A DNA stretch of 64,000 nucleotides, from assembly GCA_037367405.1 (NCBI GenBank), contig JAZKJV010004137.1, forward strand, positions 806,001-870,000. The letters run 5' to 3'. The notes under the pieces are model-generated. The model did not search any database, was not told the DNA's origin, and saw nothing but the letters and a program-made list of their open reading frames with translations. This document shows, piece after piece, positions 1-10,708 of this stretch (position 1 is the first letter of the stretch; every line of letters begins with the position of its first letter). The position numbers and the translations under genes were made by a program. The DNA is from Ottelia alismoides. Lineage: Eukaryota; Streptophyta; Magnoliopsida; Alismatales; Hydrocharitaceae.

Positions 1-624
1 ACATATGCATTTTAGCATTCATATTGCATAAATAAGAAGCCAAATTCATCTGTAAAAATCACATGTATATTCTCCATATTTCACCAATTTTTATATATTT
101 GATACTAACTCCAAATCCAATAAAACCAACTATATTGTGTGTATATGACTAACACTAATAAAGAAAAAATATCAAAAAATACTAACTTGTAAAATTGACC
201 AATAAAACCCCAATCCAAGTTTGAAACTAGGAGCCTTAAAATATGCATATCTCACTCATACAACCTCCGAATTATGTCTACTCACTTTTAAAGTAATATA
301 CATTAAAAGACCTTCGAAACAAGACCAATTTCATTAAAATCGGAGCCCGTATGCAAAACTTAGGTTTTGGGCCCCTTTTGTATATTATACATATTGATTG
401 TTTTACCCATGTATTTTATCCTTTTATTTTCTTCATTATTAAAATAAAAAAAATAGATTAAGTTGTAAATATTCCTTTTATATTTTCTCTATTTTTATTT
501 TGATTGTTCTCTTATTAAAAAATGACAAAAAAATCACAAAAGATAAAATGTGGTATTTTATATTTATAAGGTACCACCCAAAAATACATTTTTTACATAT
601 GATTTCCTTTGATTTTCGGCCCTT

Positions 625-665
625 CACAAAAGTTGTAGATCTCGTCGAGACGAGCAACTTTTGTG
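625..665 (+). other. Long imperfect hairpin in U3 of LTR A
   Basis: Outer arms CACAAAAGTTG (625-635) and CAACTTTTGTG (655-665) are perfectly complementary. Inner arms CTCGTC (641-646) and GACGAG (649-654) close on a two-base loop, with a five-base bulge TAGAT on the left. The same site in LTR E (minus strand, near 42455-42500) and LTR H (51237-51277) also forms a stem around GAAAGTTGT, with changed arm sequence. Confidence 0.75.
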
Positions 666-1015
666 TTGACTACTTTTTGATTTAATCCCTTTTGTTATTT
701 CTTTTTGATTTTCTTTACATTTAATTTTTGCATTTTCTAGGAGCAACTTGTGGCAGCTCCTGGAGCCGCCACATGTCACCATTTTTTATTTATTTTCGGA
801 TTTTTTTATTATTTTCAGATTTATTGTTATTATTATTTTATTATTAATATTTTAATTATTTTAAGTAGCCTACTATTTTATTTTATTATTTTGTTTATTT
901 AATCTCCCTTTTACCTCTTCTCCCCTTACTTTCCTTCCACTCCAAGTCACATCTTCTCCACTTCCTCCACCATTTTCTCCACTCTCTCCATGTCTTCTCT
1001 AACTCCCTCATCCTC

Positions 1016-1025
1016 TTTATATACC
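1016..1025 (+). promoter_or_regulatory. TATA-like box of LTR A
   Basis: TTTATATACC lies after a CT-rich stretch, at the same place relative to the conserved U3 blocks as the TATA-like site of the complete element's LTR (23104). It is the likely start region for LTR transcription. Assigned by position and sequence only. Confidence 0.5.
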
Positions 1026-3558
1026 CATCTCCTCCTCCATTGTTCATCATCCTCCATTCTACAAGTGAGAGAGGTCCGATCCCCGTTTAATCCGTGAGGT
1101 GATAGCTCCCCCTTAGACGTTGAGCGACGACGAACTGCAGGCGAGATCCGCGGTTAATAACCACGTAGCGAACTTCCCATCAAGATCGCAAAGCTTCTCC
1201 GATTTTTCATCGAACTGGATCGAGGCCATAACCGGAGTCCAACATCACTGCTCCACAATCCGTCGAACCGTAGGTAAGTTTTCTCTATCTTATCTTTTCA
1301 TTTCATTTTTATCTAACATCTATTGTTTTTCTTATGCATCTTCATCACATTTTTTTATTCAAACACCACCACAATCACCATCTTCATTGTTTTCACCACA
1401 CCACCATCACAATCACACACAAACACCACTCATTCATTGCAATTTTTTAATTCCTATTTACACAAAGAAAAGATAAAAAAATATTACAAAATAAAAAATT
1501 AAAAAAAGAGCAGTCTGCACGTCCAGCAGGCCTTCACCGCTGACAGCCGCCGCCTCCTCCATCGACGTCGTCGCCGCGCTCCAGCCCGCCTTCCTCTCCA
1601 GGCTGCCAGTGGGCTGCCGCCGGTGCCGCTCCTCGCTGCGGTTGTAGCGCGGCCACTGACCACCCCGCGCCGCCCCGTGTACCTCCACCACCGTTCCCCT
1701 TGGAGCCGCAACGGTCGTACCCCTCCGCTCTCCTCCACAGCGCGCGCCCGCTCCAGCCTCCAGCGTGCGTCGTGCGCTGCACGCCTTCATTCTAGTGCCG
1801 CTACGTGCGGCGGCCCCCATTCGCAGCGCCGTGCGCGACGGCCTTCACCTCCAGCCTCCAGATCAAGGCCACGTGCTTCACCCGCGCGCCCATCAGTCGG
1901 TGCGCACTCTCACCAACCGGAGCTCCACCATCCAGACCTCCCGCCGCCAGGCGTGCCACCCCCACGCTCCCAGCGACCGCCGTAGCGTGCGCCGCCTCTC
2001 CTCGCCTCGCGCCACCATGCAGCGGCTGCACGCCTCAGGCGCCACCCATCTCCAACGTCGCCCGCTCCATCCCGCGTGCAGCCGCTGCGCTGCTAGATTG
2101 GTAGGGCAGCCAAACCCGCGACGCGTGTGCTCCGCTGCGCCCCCTCACGTGCATGAGCCGCCTCCAACGCCGCCCAGCAACTGCCCCCACCTTCAGTCCC
2201 TTTGCACGATGCTACCCGCTCGCCGTTGGCCATGCCCCGTCTTCCCTGCCCGCTGTGCGCCGCCATCCACGTGCCTCGCCACCAGGAGATCCGCCGCACG
2301 ACGCCGATCCTTGGCCGCTCCACCCCTCCGCCCCCCCTGTGGTCGGTCGTGTGCCGCCTCGAAGTTGCAAAGCCCTAACCACCCCCATTTTGCGCCTTGC
2401 GTGGGAAGTAAACAAAGAAAAGGTCGTCTCATTTTCTATTTTTTTATTATTTTGCGAATATTACATAGTCATCTCTGCATAGTTAGTTATTTGCAGAAGT
2501 GCCTTTGTGCACAGTTGAAGTTAGTTTTTTCCTATTCTATTTTGCATTAACACCCCTGAGTTTGAGCATTAATTTGGACAATCATTTTGCATCGATTTTT
2601 TAATCAAAAATAGCATTTTGATGAGCAACTAATTTTTTTTATCTTGTGGCGATTTATTTATATTTTTGTGAGTATCAGATTATTTATTAAAAATCAGAAC
2701 TGAAATTGAGTGATATTTTATCCATTTATGCTCTGAAATTCGCACAGACCTATTTCTTGCTCCAAAAATTGTGAAAAAATTGTTATTGATGCCTCTAAAT
2801 ATGCTTTAATTACAGTCTAAATTCATCTAATTAGGAGTTGTCTTGTGCCTAAAATAAATTATAGAGTGATTTCTGTAATTGATTTTTTATTAATTCCACG
2901 AATAATATTTTTGAGAAATCTCAACTCTCCTGGATTCCTTATTGCAATATCTATTTGAGATAAATCATTCTTTAGATAATCTGATTTCGTGGATTAATTA
3001 GTAATTAAAGACTCACAATCGCTCTGTTTTCAGTAAAAAATTCATAAAAAAATCATAAAGTGTCAGAAAATTCCAAAAATATTAGTGTAGCTTCATTTCA
3101 TCAAGTTTACCTTCCAGTAAAATTTTCTTAATTTTTGCATATCATTTGCACGAAAATTGCATAAAAACCCTAAAAAAGGTTTGCTTTTTTCATGTGTATA
3201 TTTTAAATCAAAAAATTCCAAAAAAATTCATTTTGCATTAATCATTAAATTAGGTTTATAGAAAAAATACAATTTAATCAATTTGGATTAATTTCAGATT
3301 AAAATTAAATTTGGCTAAGTTGTTGATTTTCTTAATAGCCTAGTTCATTCATATTTTGCATTTGGCATTTTTATTGCATAAAAATACCAAAAAAAATCCC
3401 GCTTGGAAAATCGAAATCTAATCACTCTAACTTGATCCCGAGTTGTTCCTTTGCCTCCTTGAGTCAAACCTGGGGCTTGCCCAGGCTAAACAAACATAAA
3501 ACCGCACGTTAATTCATTCGACGATTAATCGAGTCATGCGGTTAAATTTTTATCGACA

Positions 3559-4279
3559 TGGATCTATCCGACTGTAATGATTTAATCTAAATTAAATTAA
3601 TTATTGTTGGTTTTTACCAACACAAATCTTACCATTAAAAGAAACACAATCAATGAGAGTCATTGGATTTGTGTTGTCCATGGATTGAGATCCATGGATC
3701 GCAAAATATTATAAAAGGAGAGGCACCCTTTGCTCTTCTTTACACAAGAGAACATAAGTCTCTCTCTTTCCTTTTCTCTCTACATGCCCTCTCTCCTTCT
3801 CTCATGTGGTCGTCCACCATGGATGCTCTAGAGAGAGTCTCCATCGCCGCAGTGTCATCGTTATGCTGCCCGATCGTTTGCTCGTGGATCTCTGTCTCCT
3901 TCGGTGCGCCTCCCTCATGAAGAAGTCGTTAGATCTCGTGTGTTGAGATCAGGAGATCCACCGCTTGGATCATCAACATGGATTGCGAGGAGCACGTGTT
4001 TCATCAACACGCTCGCAAGCATCTCCACCGTCGGATCGGACTTGAGACATGAGGTCTCTTCATTTAGAGACTCGATCGCAACCACGCTTCAAGTCCTATT
4101 ACTTGTTTGTGGTTTAGACGAAATGATCCGAGAAGTGTTCTTGGATCATGTGGTTTCGTCACATGAAAATTTCTAATTTCCGCTGCATAGAATAACTAGT
4201 CCGACTAGTCGTTCCTCATCTTATTCGATACGACACTCATGCTTCCGTGATGCGCTTGAGGATTATCCCATATCCTTCA
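3559..4279 (+). mobile_element. Ty1/copia LTR, 3' part, interrupted by LTR A
   Basis: The sequence aligns by eye with the last ~700 bp of the copia LTRs at 17440-18182 and 41380-42120. Shared features are the palindrome TCCATGGAT/ATCCATGGA (3677-3698), a TATA-like box (3707-3717), the AGAGGCACCCTTTGCTC stretch, the CTCTAGAGAGAG region and the terminal ATATCCTTCA at 4279. No Met-type primer site follows. Instead Athila 3' untranslated sequence begins at once, so this was a copia solo or 3' LTR inserted into that element, with GGTTT (4280-4284) as the candidate target duplication. Its left part would lie beyond LTR A, outside the window. Short reading frames here are not coding. Confidence 0.85.
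3677..3698 (+). promoter_or_regulatory. Palindrome upstream of copia TATA box
   Basis: Perfect 9-bp arms TCCATGGAT and ATCCATGGA flank the loop TGAG. The TATA-like TATTATAAAAG (3707-3717) follows about 10 bp downstream. The same arms, loop and spacing occur in both other copia LTRs of the window. Confidence 0.7.
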
Positions 4280-4349
4280 GGTTTTTCATGGAATGTGCAC
4301 CTGTATATCCTTTATAGACTACAATCGTCTCCATTTTTTGTATGTCTTA

Positions 4350-4780
4350 TATGCTTAGGATACCAGATCCTAAGTATATGGGGGAACGATTGTCCGTTGA
4401 TTCTCGCCTTTTTATTTTTATCTTTTTACTTTTCTTGCGTATATCCTTTCTTTTACTCTAATATTTGGTCCCTAATTTTGGCCATACTCTTTTCTATACT
4501 TAGGATGCCTTATCCTAAGTATAGGGGAGACCGAGTGATTTCGTTGATTTCATTCTTCTTTCTCCTTTTGTACCTTCATTTGTATATTCTGTTTCCTCAG
4601 CCACCTCATTTTTATACTTACGATGACCTGATCGTAAGTTGAGGGGGGTCGACTGACTTCTATTCTTTCATTCTTTTTCTCCTACTTTTACTTAGCACAA
4701 GTTATGTTCTCTTTTTTTCTTTTTACGCTATGAGGACATATCACAAGCTAAGTATAGGGGGTGCGTATATATTGTATATA
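4350..4780 (+). repeat. Hairpin-polypurine modules, four copies (older element)
   Basis: Three short stems are CTTAGGAT/ATCCTAAG (4354-4361, 4367-4374), ACTTAGGAT/ATCCTAAGT (4498-4506, 4512-4520) and ACTTACGAT/ATCGTAAGT (4616-4624, 4631-4639). Each runs into a purine tract (TATATGGGGGA, TATAGGGGAGA, TGAGGGGGG). A fourth, longer unit near 4690-4765 pairs TTATGTTC-like with GACATATC-like sequence and ends in AAGCTAAGTATAGGGGG. The third stem differs from the second by a G-C to C-G swap on both arms, which keeps pairing. Confidence 0.8.
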
Positions 4781-6362
4781 TACTTTTTTCCATAACTTGT
4801 ACTTTTATGTATTTTTTGTATCTATAAAATCCATAAAAGTGGGTGAGGGTTAATTTAAAATACATCTATTTATCTATTTAGTTATTTATAAAATCCTTGT
4901 AAATATGTAAAATATGCCTAAAATCCTTCTTTAAAATCTTTAGTTTAAAATATGTATTTAAAATTTGTATAATACTTATTTAAAATTTTATCTATTAAAA
5001 TATGTGTAAAATTCATGTAATCTATGTAAAATTCTTTGTATGTAAAATTTGTAAAATACATTGGTTAATTAATCCAAATAAAATATGGGTAATTTAGTGT
5101 GTAAAATTATTGTACATAGACTTATTTATAAAAATTAGAAAACCCATAAAAATGCAAAGTCTTAAATCCATAAAAATTATAAAATCCTTAAAATCCATAA
5201 AAATGAGTAAAATTCAGAAAATATACTTCACAAAAACATTGTTGCATTTGCATTACCATTTTTCAGAATAAGTTTGATTCCTAGAACTAAAGATTGGGAA
5301 AAGTCAAAAGGATGGAGCTTGATTATGGCCTTTAACGTTCATTGTAAGGATCCTAGCTAGGAATTGGAATTTAGACCCTTCAGGTCTTTGACTTAAATCT
5401 TTAGGTTCCAAGAGACCATGTTCGGGAAGTCAACTCGAAATGCCTAAGTAGAACACTTGGTGTCATCCGCTTAACTCTTCATCAGTGAACCAATTTTGGA
5501 CGCATGTACTTTGCACTTAGCTCGACTTGCATAGGGCTACGAAGGGCAATCCATTTTAGTGATGTATTTTCATCCTTGTCTAGTGGTGCTGACATCTAAA
5601 GATGGGAGAGATTGGGGTTGCAATACTTTGCTTCGGACGAGGGAAGGATCTGCTAGCACAAATTTTCCAAGACCTCAAAAAATGGATGAAATGAAAAGAT
5701 GCTATATCCGTCGAGGCACAAAAAGATTGATGCAGTGCAAGCAACATTACAAAGACAATTAAATGAAGAAGACAACAAATACAAATACGACCACAATGGT
5801 CCAAGCTTCCACCAAAAATCATGCACATCTTAGTGGAGACAGAGATACACCAACTGGGCTTCACAAGGAGATGCGTCTACACTGGCCGCGCTCCAATTCT
5901 TTTCTCATTCTTCTACTTTCTCTCTATATTCAGTTGTGGACACATCATGACCTGACCATAGAAGGGAATACCTCCCTCCCCGAGGAAAGAGTAGATGGAT
6001 GAGGAAACAATGGGAGTGTACTATTGGGATGGGTGATTTCTTCGCTTCTTTTAAGCGGGAAGAGCTAAAACAACTCATACACCGTACATGTTGATTACAA
6101 GGTTGACAGAGTTAGCGATATGAATGAGTGGATCTGAACTGGCTATTGAGGTGACCCTAAATAAGGATTTATGGAACTTGAGGACCGTTAAGACTAAAAT
6201 CCTAATCCTAGTTAAGGCTCCGACAAAATGCTTGTTTCAGGCCCAATCAAGCTCTGTCCTTTGTTTATTTTCGTGAATTGGTTTAGGAAAACAAATTCAT
6301 TCTAACTTTCTTACTTTTTCCCTTATTTTTCAAATAAGTGTTTGCTAAGGGACTAGAAAAGT

Positions 6363-6376
6363 TTAAATATAGGAGG
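6363..6376 (+). other. Polypurine tract of the LTR B element
   Basis: TTAAATATAGGAGG sits one base before the TG start of LTR B. It is the plus-strand priming site expected directly upstream of a 3' LTR, and a decayed form of the AAGTATAGGGGGG tract of the complete element. Confidence 0.7.
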
Positions 6377-6377
6377 T

Positions 6378-9313
6378 TGATGAATCCATGATTCATTGAC
6401 ATTCCGTCTGCATTTTGTCTTAAAACCCTTAACAAATACATGTAAATATCCATTTATTTCCACTTTTTTAACAAAACCCTATTCATGAAAAAAAAATACA
6501 TTTTTATGCATTAAAAACATGTAAATAAATAAAAGAATAAAAATAAAGAAAATAAAAGAAGGCAAATTGTAGATTTGTTTATGTGTACATTGTGACTTAC
6601 TAAATAAATATAGCTGAAAGATATATTTATAACCTAATCCCCAAGACCAAGTCAGCATGGATTGGTCGACAAATAAATAAGTATGGGGAGATAAGGAAGA
6701 AAACAAATAAAAATAATTAATTTCTCATTCTACATACTCTTCTTTATTTATCCAATAATTATCAAAACTTCAATGATTTTTGATTAATTCATATGAATAA
6801 TTTTTTCACCAAACTCTTTTCGTAATTATTTCTAAAAATGTGCAGAAAAATATAAAAATAAGATAAAAATATTATCTTGTATGTATGTCAAGAAACCCAA
6901 CTTGTAAATTATCAAAATCTCAACTTTCGAACACCATAACTTTCTCATATGAATCCAATTTGACTCTACTTACCTTTAAATTCATAAAGTAATATTTTCT
7001 AATTAGTGAATGTGATTTCACTAAAATCGGAGTCTGTTTGCAAAAAGACGATTTTGGGACCTAACCACAACTGGGTTTCTGGGCTATTTATTTTATCTAG
7101 AACATATTATTTATTATTTTAATTATTTTATAATTTTTAATTTTTTTTCTTGATTTTTATTTAACCCTAATTTATTTCATAATTTTTGGAGCTTATTTAT
7201 TATTTTAAATAAATCAAAAACACATTTATAGGTAAATTTGAACTACAAAAATTATACCCGTATTTTCATGTACTTAAATTAATTTATTAAAATCTACAAA
7301 AATTCGTACATACTTTATTTATTATCCTAATAATTAATAAATATAAAAACTGGTATGCTATTTATGAAGTTCTTAAAATAAAAATCCAAAACCTATTTAT
7401 CAAGTATTATTTATATTTATTTAACAAATAATTTTGAAAAATTATTTATTATTTATTAAAACTAATTATGCCATAATTTAGATAATTTAGTTATCTATAC
7501 TTTTTGTTTTTATACCTATTTAAAATTCCATTATTTACTATTTATTTCCTATTTATTAAGGTACTTAATCATCTGGCCAACCAGGTGCTGACACATGTCA
7601 GCATCTGGTGTCTTCTTCTCCAAGAAGCTGTTGCAGCTTCTATTCTAACCACGGCTCTTTAAGTTTTTCTACACGTCATCATTTTCCTCCTAACTTCGAT
7701 CTAAATCATCCATCACCTACTCCTAACAACCTTAACACACGCCCACCCTATATCCAAACCTAAGTCTCTCCGATCACTCTTTAAAAGCCCCTCAAAATCG
7801 CCATTAACAAACTAACAGCTCCTGAGCTACTCACTTCCAGAAATTACTGGTCATCGATCCATCTTCCTTACCATGCTCCGCAATGATCCAGAGGTGACAG
7901 CTCGACTTGAGGCCCCCGCGTGGAAGAGGAACGATCGGAGGAGAGGTTCCAGGCTAAGCTCGCCTTGCATCACCGCCACCATGCGCATCAAACTTCGGGA
8001 AGCCGATCTGTCATGCAACGATCAACAGAGAGCCATACGCCCTGCAAACCCAGGTATTCATCCATTCTTTTACATTTTACTTTTCAAATTTTGTGCCGTT
8101 ATTAGTTGGCTTAAGTGCGTAGATAGAGACCTTAAACATCCTTCTAAGACGTAAATCTAACCACCCTTCAAATCCGAACTCGCATTCATTCCAAATCGCT
8201 ATCATTCCTCGCATTCTCATATTTTTCACTATTCTAGGAAGCAATTTATAATCTGCAAAATTTTAATCTTCTTAGCCGATTAAAACTAGAATCGAGAAAC
8301 CAAATGTTTCTTGCAGGTTTTCATCACATTGAGAGCGATTAATTCAATTACCTAGAGCTTGTCCTTCGAAAAATCATCAATCAACTACTTTATCTTTCCA
8401 GTCGACTGTCGCAGTTGTACAGCCACCTTCGACGATGCCTCACCGCAGCATCTACCCACCTCGAAGCCACTCACCCGCAGGCAAGCTCAAGGGGTGTATG
8501 AGACACCCCTCTGGCCCTGCAGGAAGCCAAAGAACTCCACCGATCACCAGAGATAAATCAAGGAAGACGCTGCTGCCGTCATCTGCGCAAAAAAGGGAAG
8601 AACAGTCAACAACCTCCCAGGTCTACAGGTTTGTGACATGTATCCTTCTTGGACGGTTCAGATTCTCCTGCAGCTTCTAATCTTGATCGTCGACTGCGAA
8701 GGGATGGACAATTTGCAACTTAAACCCGCTGATGTTCCAGAATTACCAGTTGCTCCAGAGTTTTCCAATATTTGCATTTAGGTCTATATGCAGGGACCTA
8801 AATGCAAATCTTTTAGTTTTCCTTTCATTTTAGTCCCTGCTATGGACCATTTTGTAAAATAATTATGTTTCTTTTCTTGCACTTATAACCCTGAACTATA
8901 GGGTATTTTTGGACCTTATTTGGTTGTATTTTTCATCGAATTTTCTAGTGTAGTTACACAACTGCCCTAACAAAGTTCCTTGCTATTTTTTGTGGATTTT
9001 TCTCGCATATTTTTCTTGATTTGATTTTTTTGAAAGTTTTGCTAGTTTTGAGTACTTTCTTGTCTCTTTATTATAGTTTTTAAGAAGAGAATAAAATCAT
9101 GAAATTCCTTATTTTCTTGAAAGCCACAATACGATTTTTCTGCCTCCTCGAGTTTGACCCAAGGGAACTTACCTGGTTAAAATTTAGTTTAAAAGGATAA
9201 AATAGGAGAGATACTGACTCTTTTTACTTCAATCTTTTTATCTCTCCTATTTTATCTGGATTTTGTTTGATTAACTTGGGGTTTGGATTTTGAGCGATTT
9301 TTCTACATCGACA
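6378..9313 (+). mobile_element. LTR B, Athila-type 3' LTR
   Basis: LTR of 2936 bp starting TGATGAATCC directly after a polypurine tract and ending ACATCGACA, hence a 3' LTR. The U3 carries the block GGTCGACAAATAAATAAG (about 6663) shared with LTRs C, F, G and I, and the block TCACTAAAATCGGAGTCTG (about 7019). A TATA-like TTTAAAAG lies near 7780. Near the end come the group motif TGCCTCCTCGAGTTTGACCC (about 9140) and a perfect 18-bp-arm hairpin (9196-9256). The following CCTTA is the candidate target duplication. To the right lies LTR C on the opposite strand, into which this element seems to have inserted. Confidence 0.85.
9196..9256 (+). other. 18-bp-arm hairpin near 3' end of LTR B
   Basis: GATAAAATAGGAGAGATA (9196-9213) and TATCTCTCCTATTTTATC (9239-9256) are perfect complements around a 25-base loop, about 60 bp before the LTR end. 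LTR F has an equivalent 17-bp-arm hairpin at 43853-43923 on the opposite strand. Confidence 0.85.
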
Positions 9314-10708
9314 CCTTAATTATCTCTCCCAAAACCCGAGTTATCAACATGTATTAGGGTAGTTAGGTTATTAGGATCAAGGGTGGAGATGGTGATTTGG
9401 GAGAAGGTGGAAGCGGGAATAATTGTGAGAAGTATGACGGGTGAAACGAAACTGTAATAGCTAGTTCTCAGGGAAGAAGAAACGTGTGTAGACACGTGTC
9501 AACATGTGGTTGGTCGAAATTTATAAAATAGCTACTAAATAGTAAATATTTAAATTAGGTATAAAAATGAAAAGTTTGCATAATTAACTATATTAATTTT
9601 TTATATATTTTATTTTTATAATTAATAAATTTTTAATTAAGTATAATTATAATATTAATAAATATGTATATAATATATTTAATAAATAAGGCTTTGATTT
9701 TTAATTTAATAAATTAATAAATTACCTAATATTTTTATATTTTATTAATTAATAGCATAATAAATAAAATATGTATGGATTTTATAAATTTTAATAAATT
9801 AATTTAGAAATATAAATAAATATAGGTATAACTTACATAGTTCAAATTCATTTATAAATTAGGGTTTTTGATTTATTTGAAATACTAAGTAGTATCTAAA
9901 AATTCTGAAATAAGTTTTACATCATCTACGAGATCAACAAAATAATTAAGAATTTTAAAAATAAATAAAAATATAAATAAAATATTTTGAAGAATTTAAA
10001 TAGCATAGAAACCCAATTGTCATTAGGTCCCAAAACTGACTTTTTGCAAACCGACTTCGATTTTAGTAAAATCAGCTTCATTAATTAGAGAATATTATTT
10101 TATGAACTTTAAGGGTGAGTAGAGTGAAATTGGAGTTTGTATGAAGAAGTTATGATGTTCAGAAGTTTAGAAAATTGATAATTTAAAAGTAGGATTTTTT
10201 GGCATATATACAAGATAATATTTTTAACTTATTTTTTGTATTTTCTATATATTTTTTGAAATAAATAGGAGGAGTTTTGTGTAAAATATTACAAACGAAA
10301 TAATTAAAAATCAATGACGTTTTGGTAATTATTGAATAAATAATGAATAATGTATAAAGTGAGTAATTAATTCTTTTTATTTTTCTTCCTTATCCCCCCT
10401 ACTTATTTGTTTGTCGACCAATCCATACTGACTTGGTATCAGGGGTTAGGTTATATAAATATATCCTTCAGCTATATTTATATTTTATAAGTAATATAGT
10501 ACATATATACATATTTACAATCTGCCTTCTTTTTATTTTCTTTCTTTTTATTCTTTTATTTATTTACATGATTTTAATGTATAAAATAACTTTTTTATTC
10601 ATGAGCATGCTTTTGATAAAAGATGAGATTTAATGCATATTTACATGTATTTGTTAAGGGTTTTAAGACAAAATGCATAAATAATGTTAATAAATCATGG
10701 ATTCATCA
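9314..10708 (-). mobile_element. LTR C, Athila-type, U3 part (interrupted)
   Basis: Read on the minus strand it starts TGATGAATCCATGATTTATT at 10708 and follows the order of LTRs B and F: the AACAAATACATGTAAAT stretch, the GGTCGACAAACAAATAAG block (about 10410), the ATTTTAGTAAAATC..GAAGTC block (about 10060), and an accession to the ACACGTGTC / cis-region near 9500. It stops at 9314 where LTR B ends, so the remainder is presumably left of the window. The base composition right of 10708 shows no polypurine tract in minus orientation, so it is more likely a solo LTR than a 3' LTR. It lies in the pol region of element E. Confidence 0.8.

Larger units (their letters stand above)
1..3558 (+). mobile_element. 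LTR A, Athila-type (left end outside window)
   Basis: Long LTR of the Athila group. The first bases match positions about 100-150 bp inside LTR D (56036 onward), so the TGATGAAT start lies just left of the window. In order it shows the U3 block around 331-372 (TTCATTAAAATCGGAGC followed by TTTTGGG), a long hairpin at 625-665, a TATA-like site at 1016-1025, a GC-rich block at about 1515-2400, an AT-rich downstream part, the group motif TGCCTCCTTGAGT near 3452, and a terminal hairpin with arms AACCGCA/TGCGGTT (3500-3506, 3537-3543). It ends in TCGACA at 3558. No primer-binding site follows, so it is a solo LTR or a 3' LTR. It abuts copia LTR sequence, which it appears to have interrupted. Reading frames in the GC-rich part have no family match and are not called genes. 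Confidence 0.85.
4280..6377 (+). mobile_element. Athila-type 3' untranslated region and PPT (owner of LTR B)
   Basis: This matches in layout and partly in sequence the 1.9-kb region between integrase and 3' LTR of the complete element (33120-35064). It opens with the hairpin/polypurine modules (4350-4780), passes through AT-rich sequence with repeated TAAAAT-type words (4850-5230), and ends in the polypurine tract TAAATATAGGAGG directly before LTR B. The coding part and 5' LTR of this element lie left of the window, displaced by the copia LTR and LTR A. I see no env-like or other protein signature in its short reading frames. Confidence 0.75.

Noticed and set aside
1765..2550. 261-codon open frame on the plus strand
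   Set aside because: Lies in the GC-rich block of an LTR, where several frames on both strands are open at once. Peptide is Pro/Arg/Ser composition only, and the homologous block of other LTRs encodes a different peptide.
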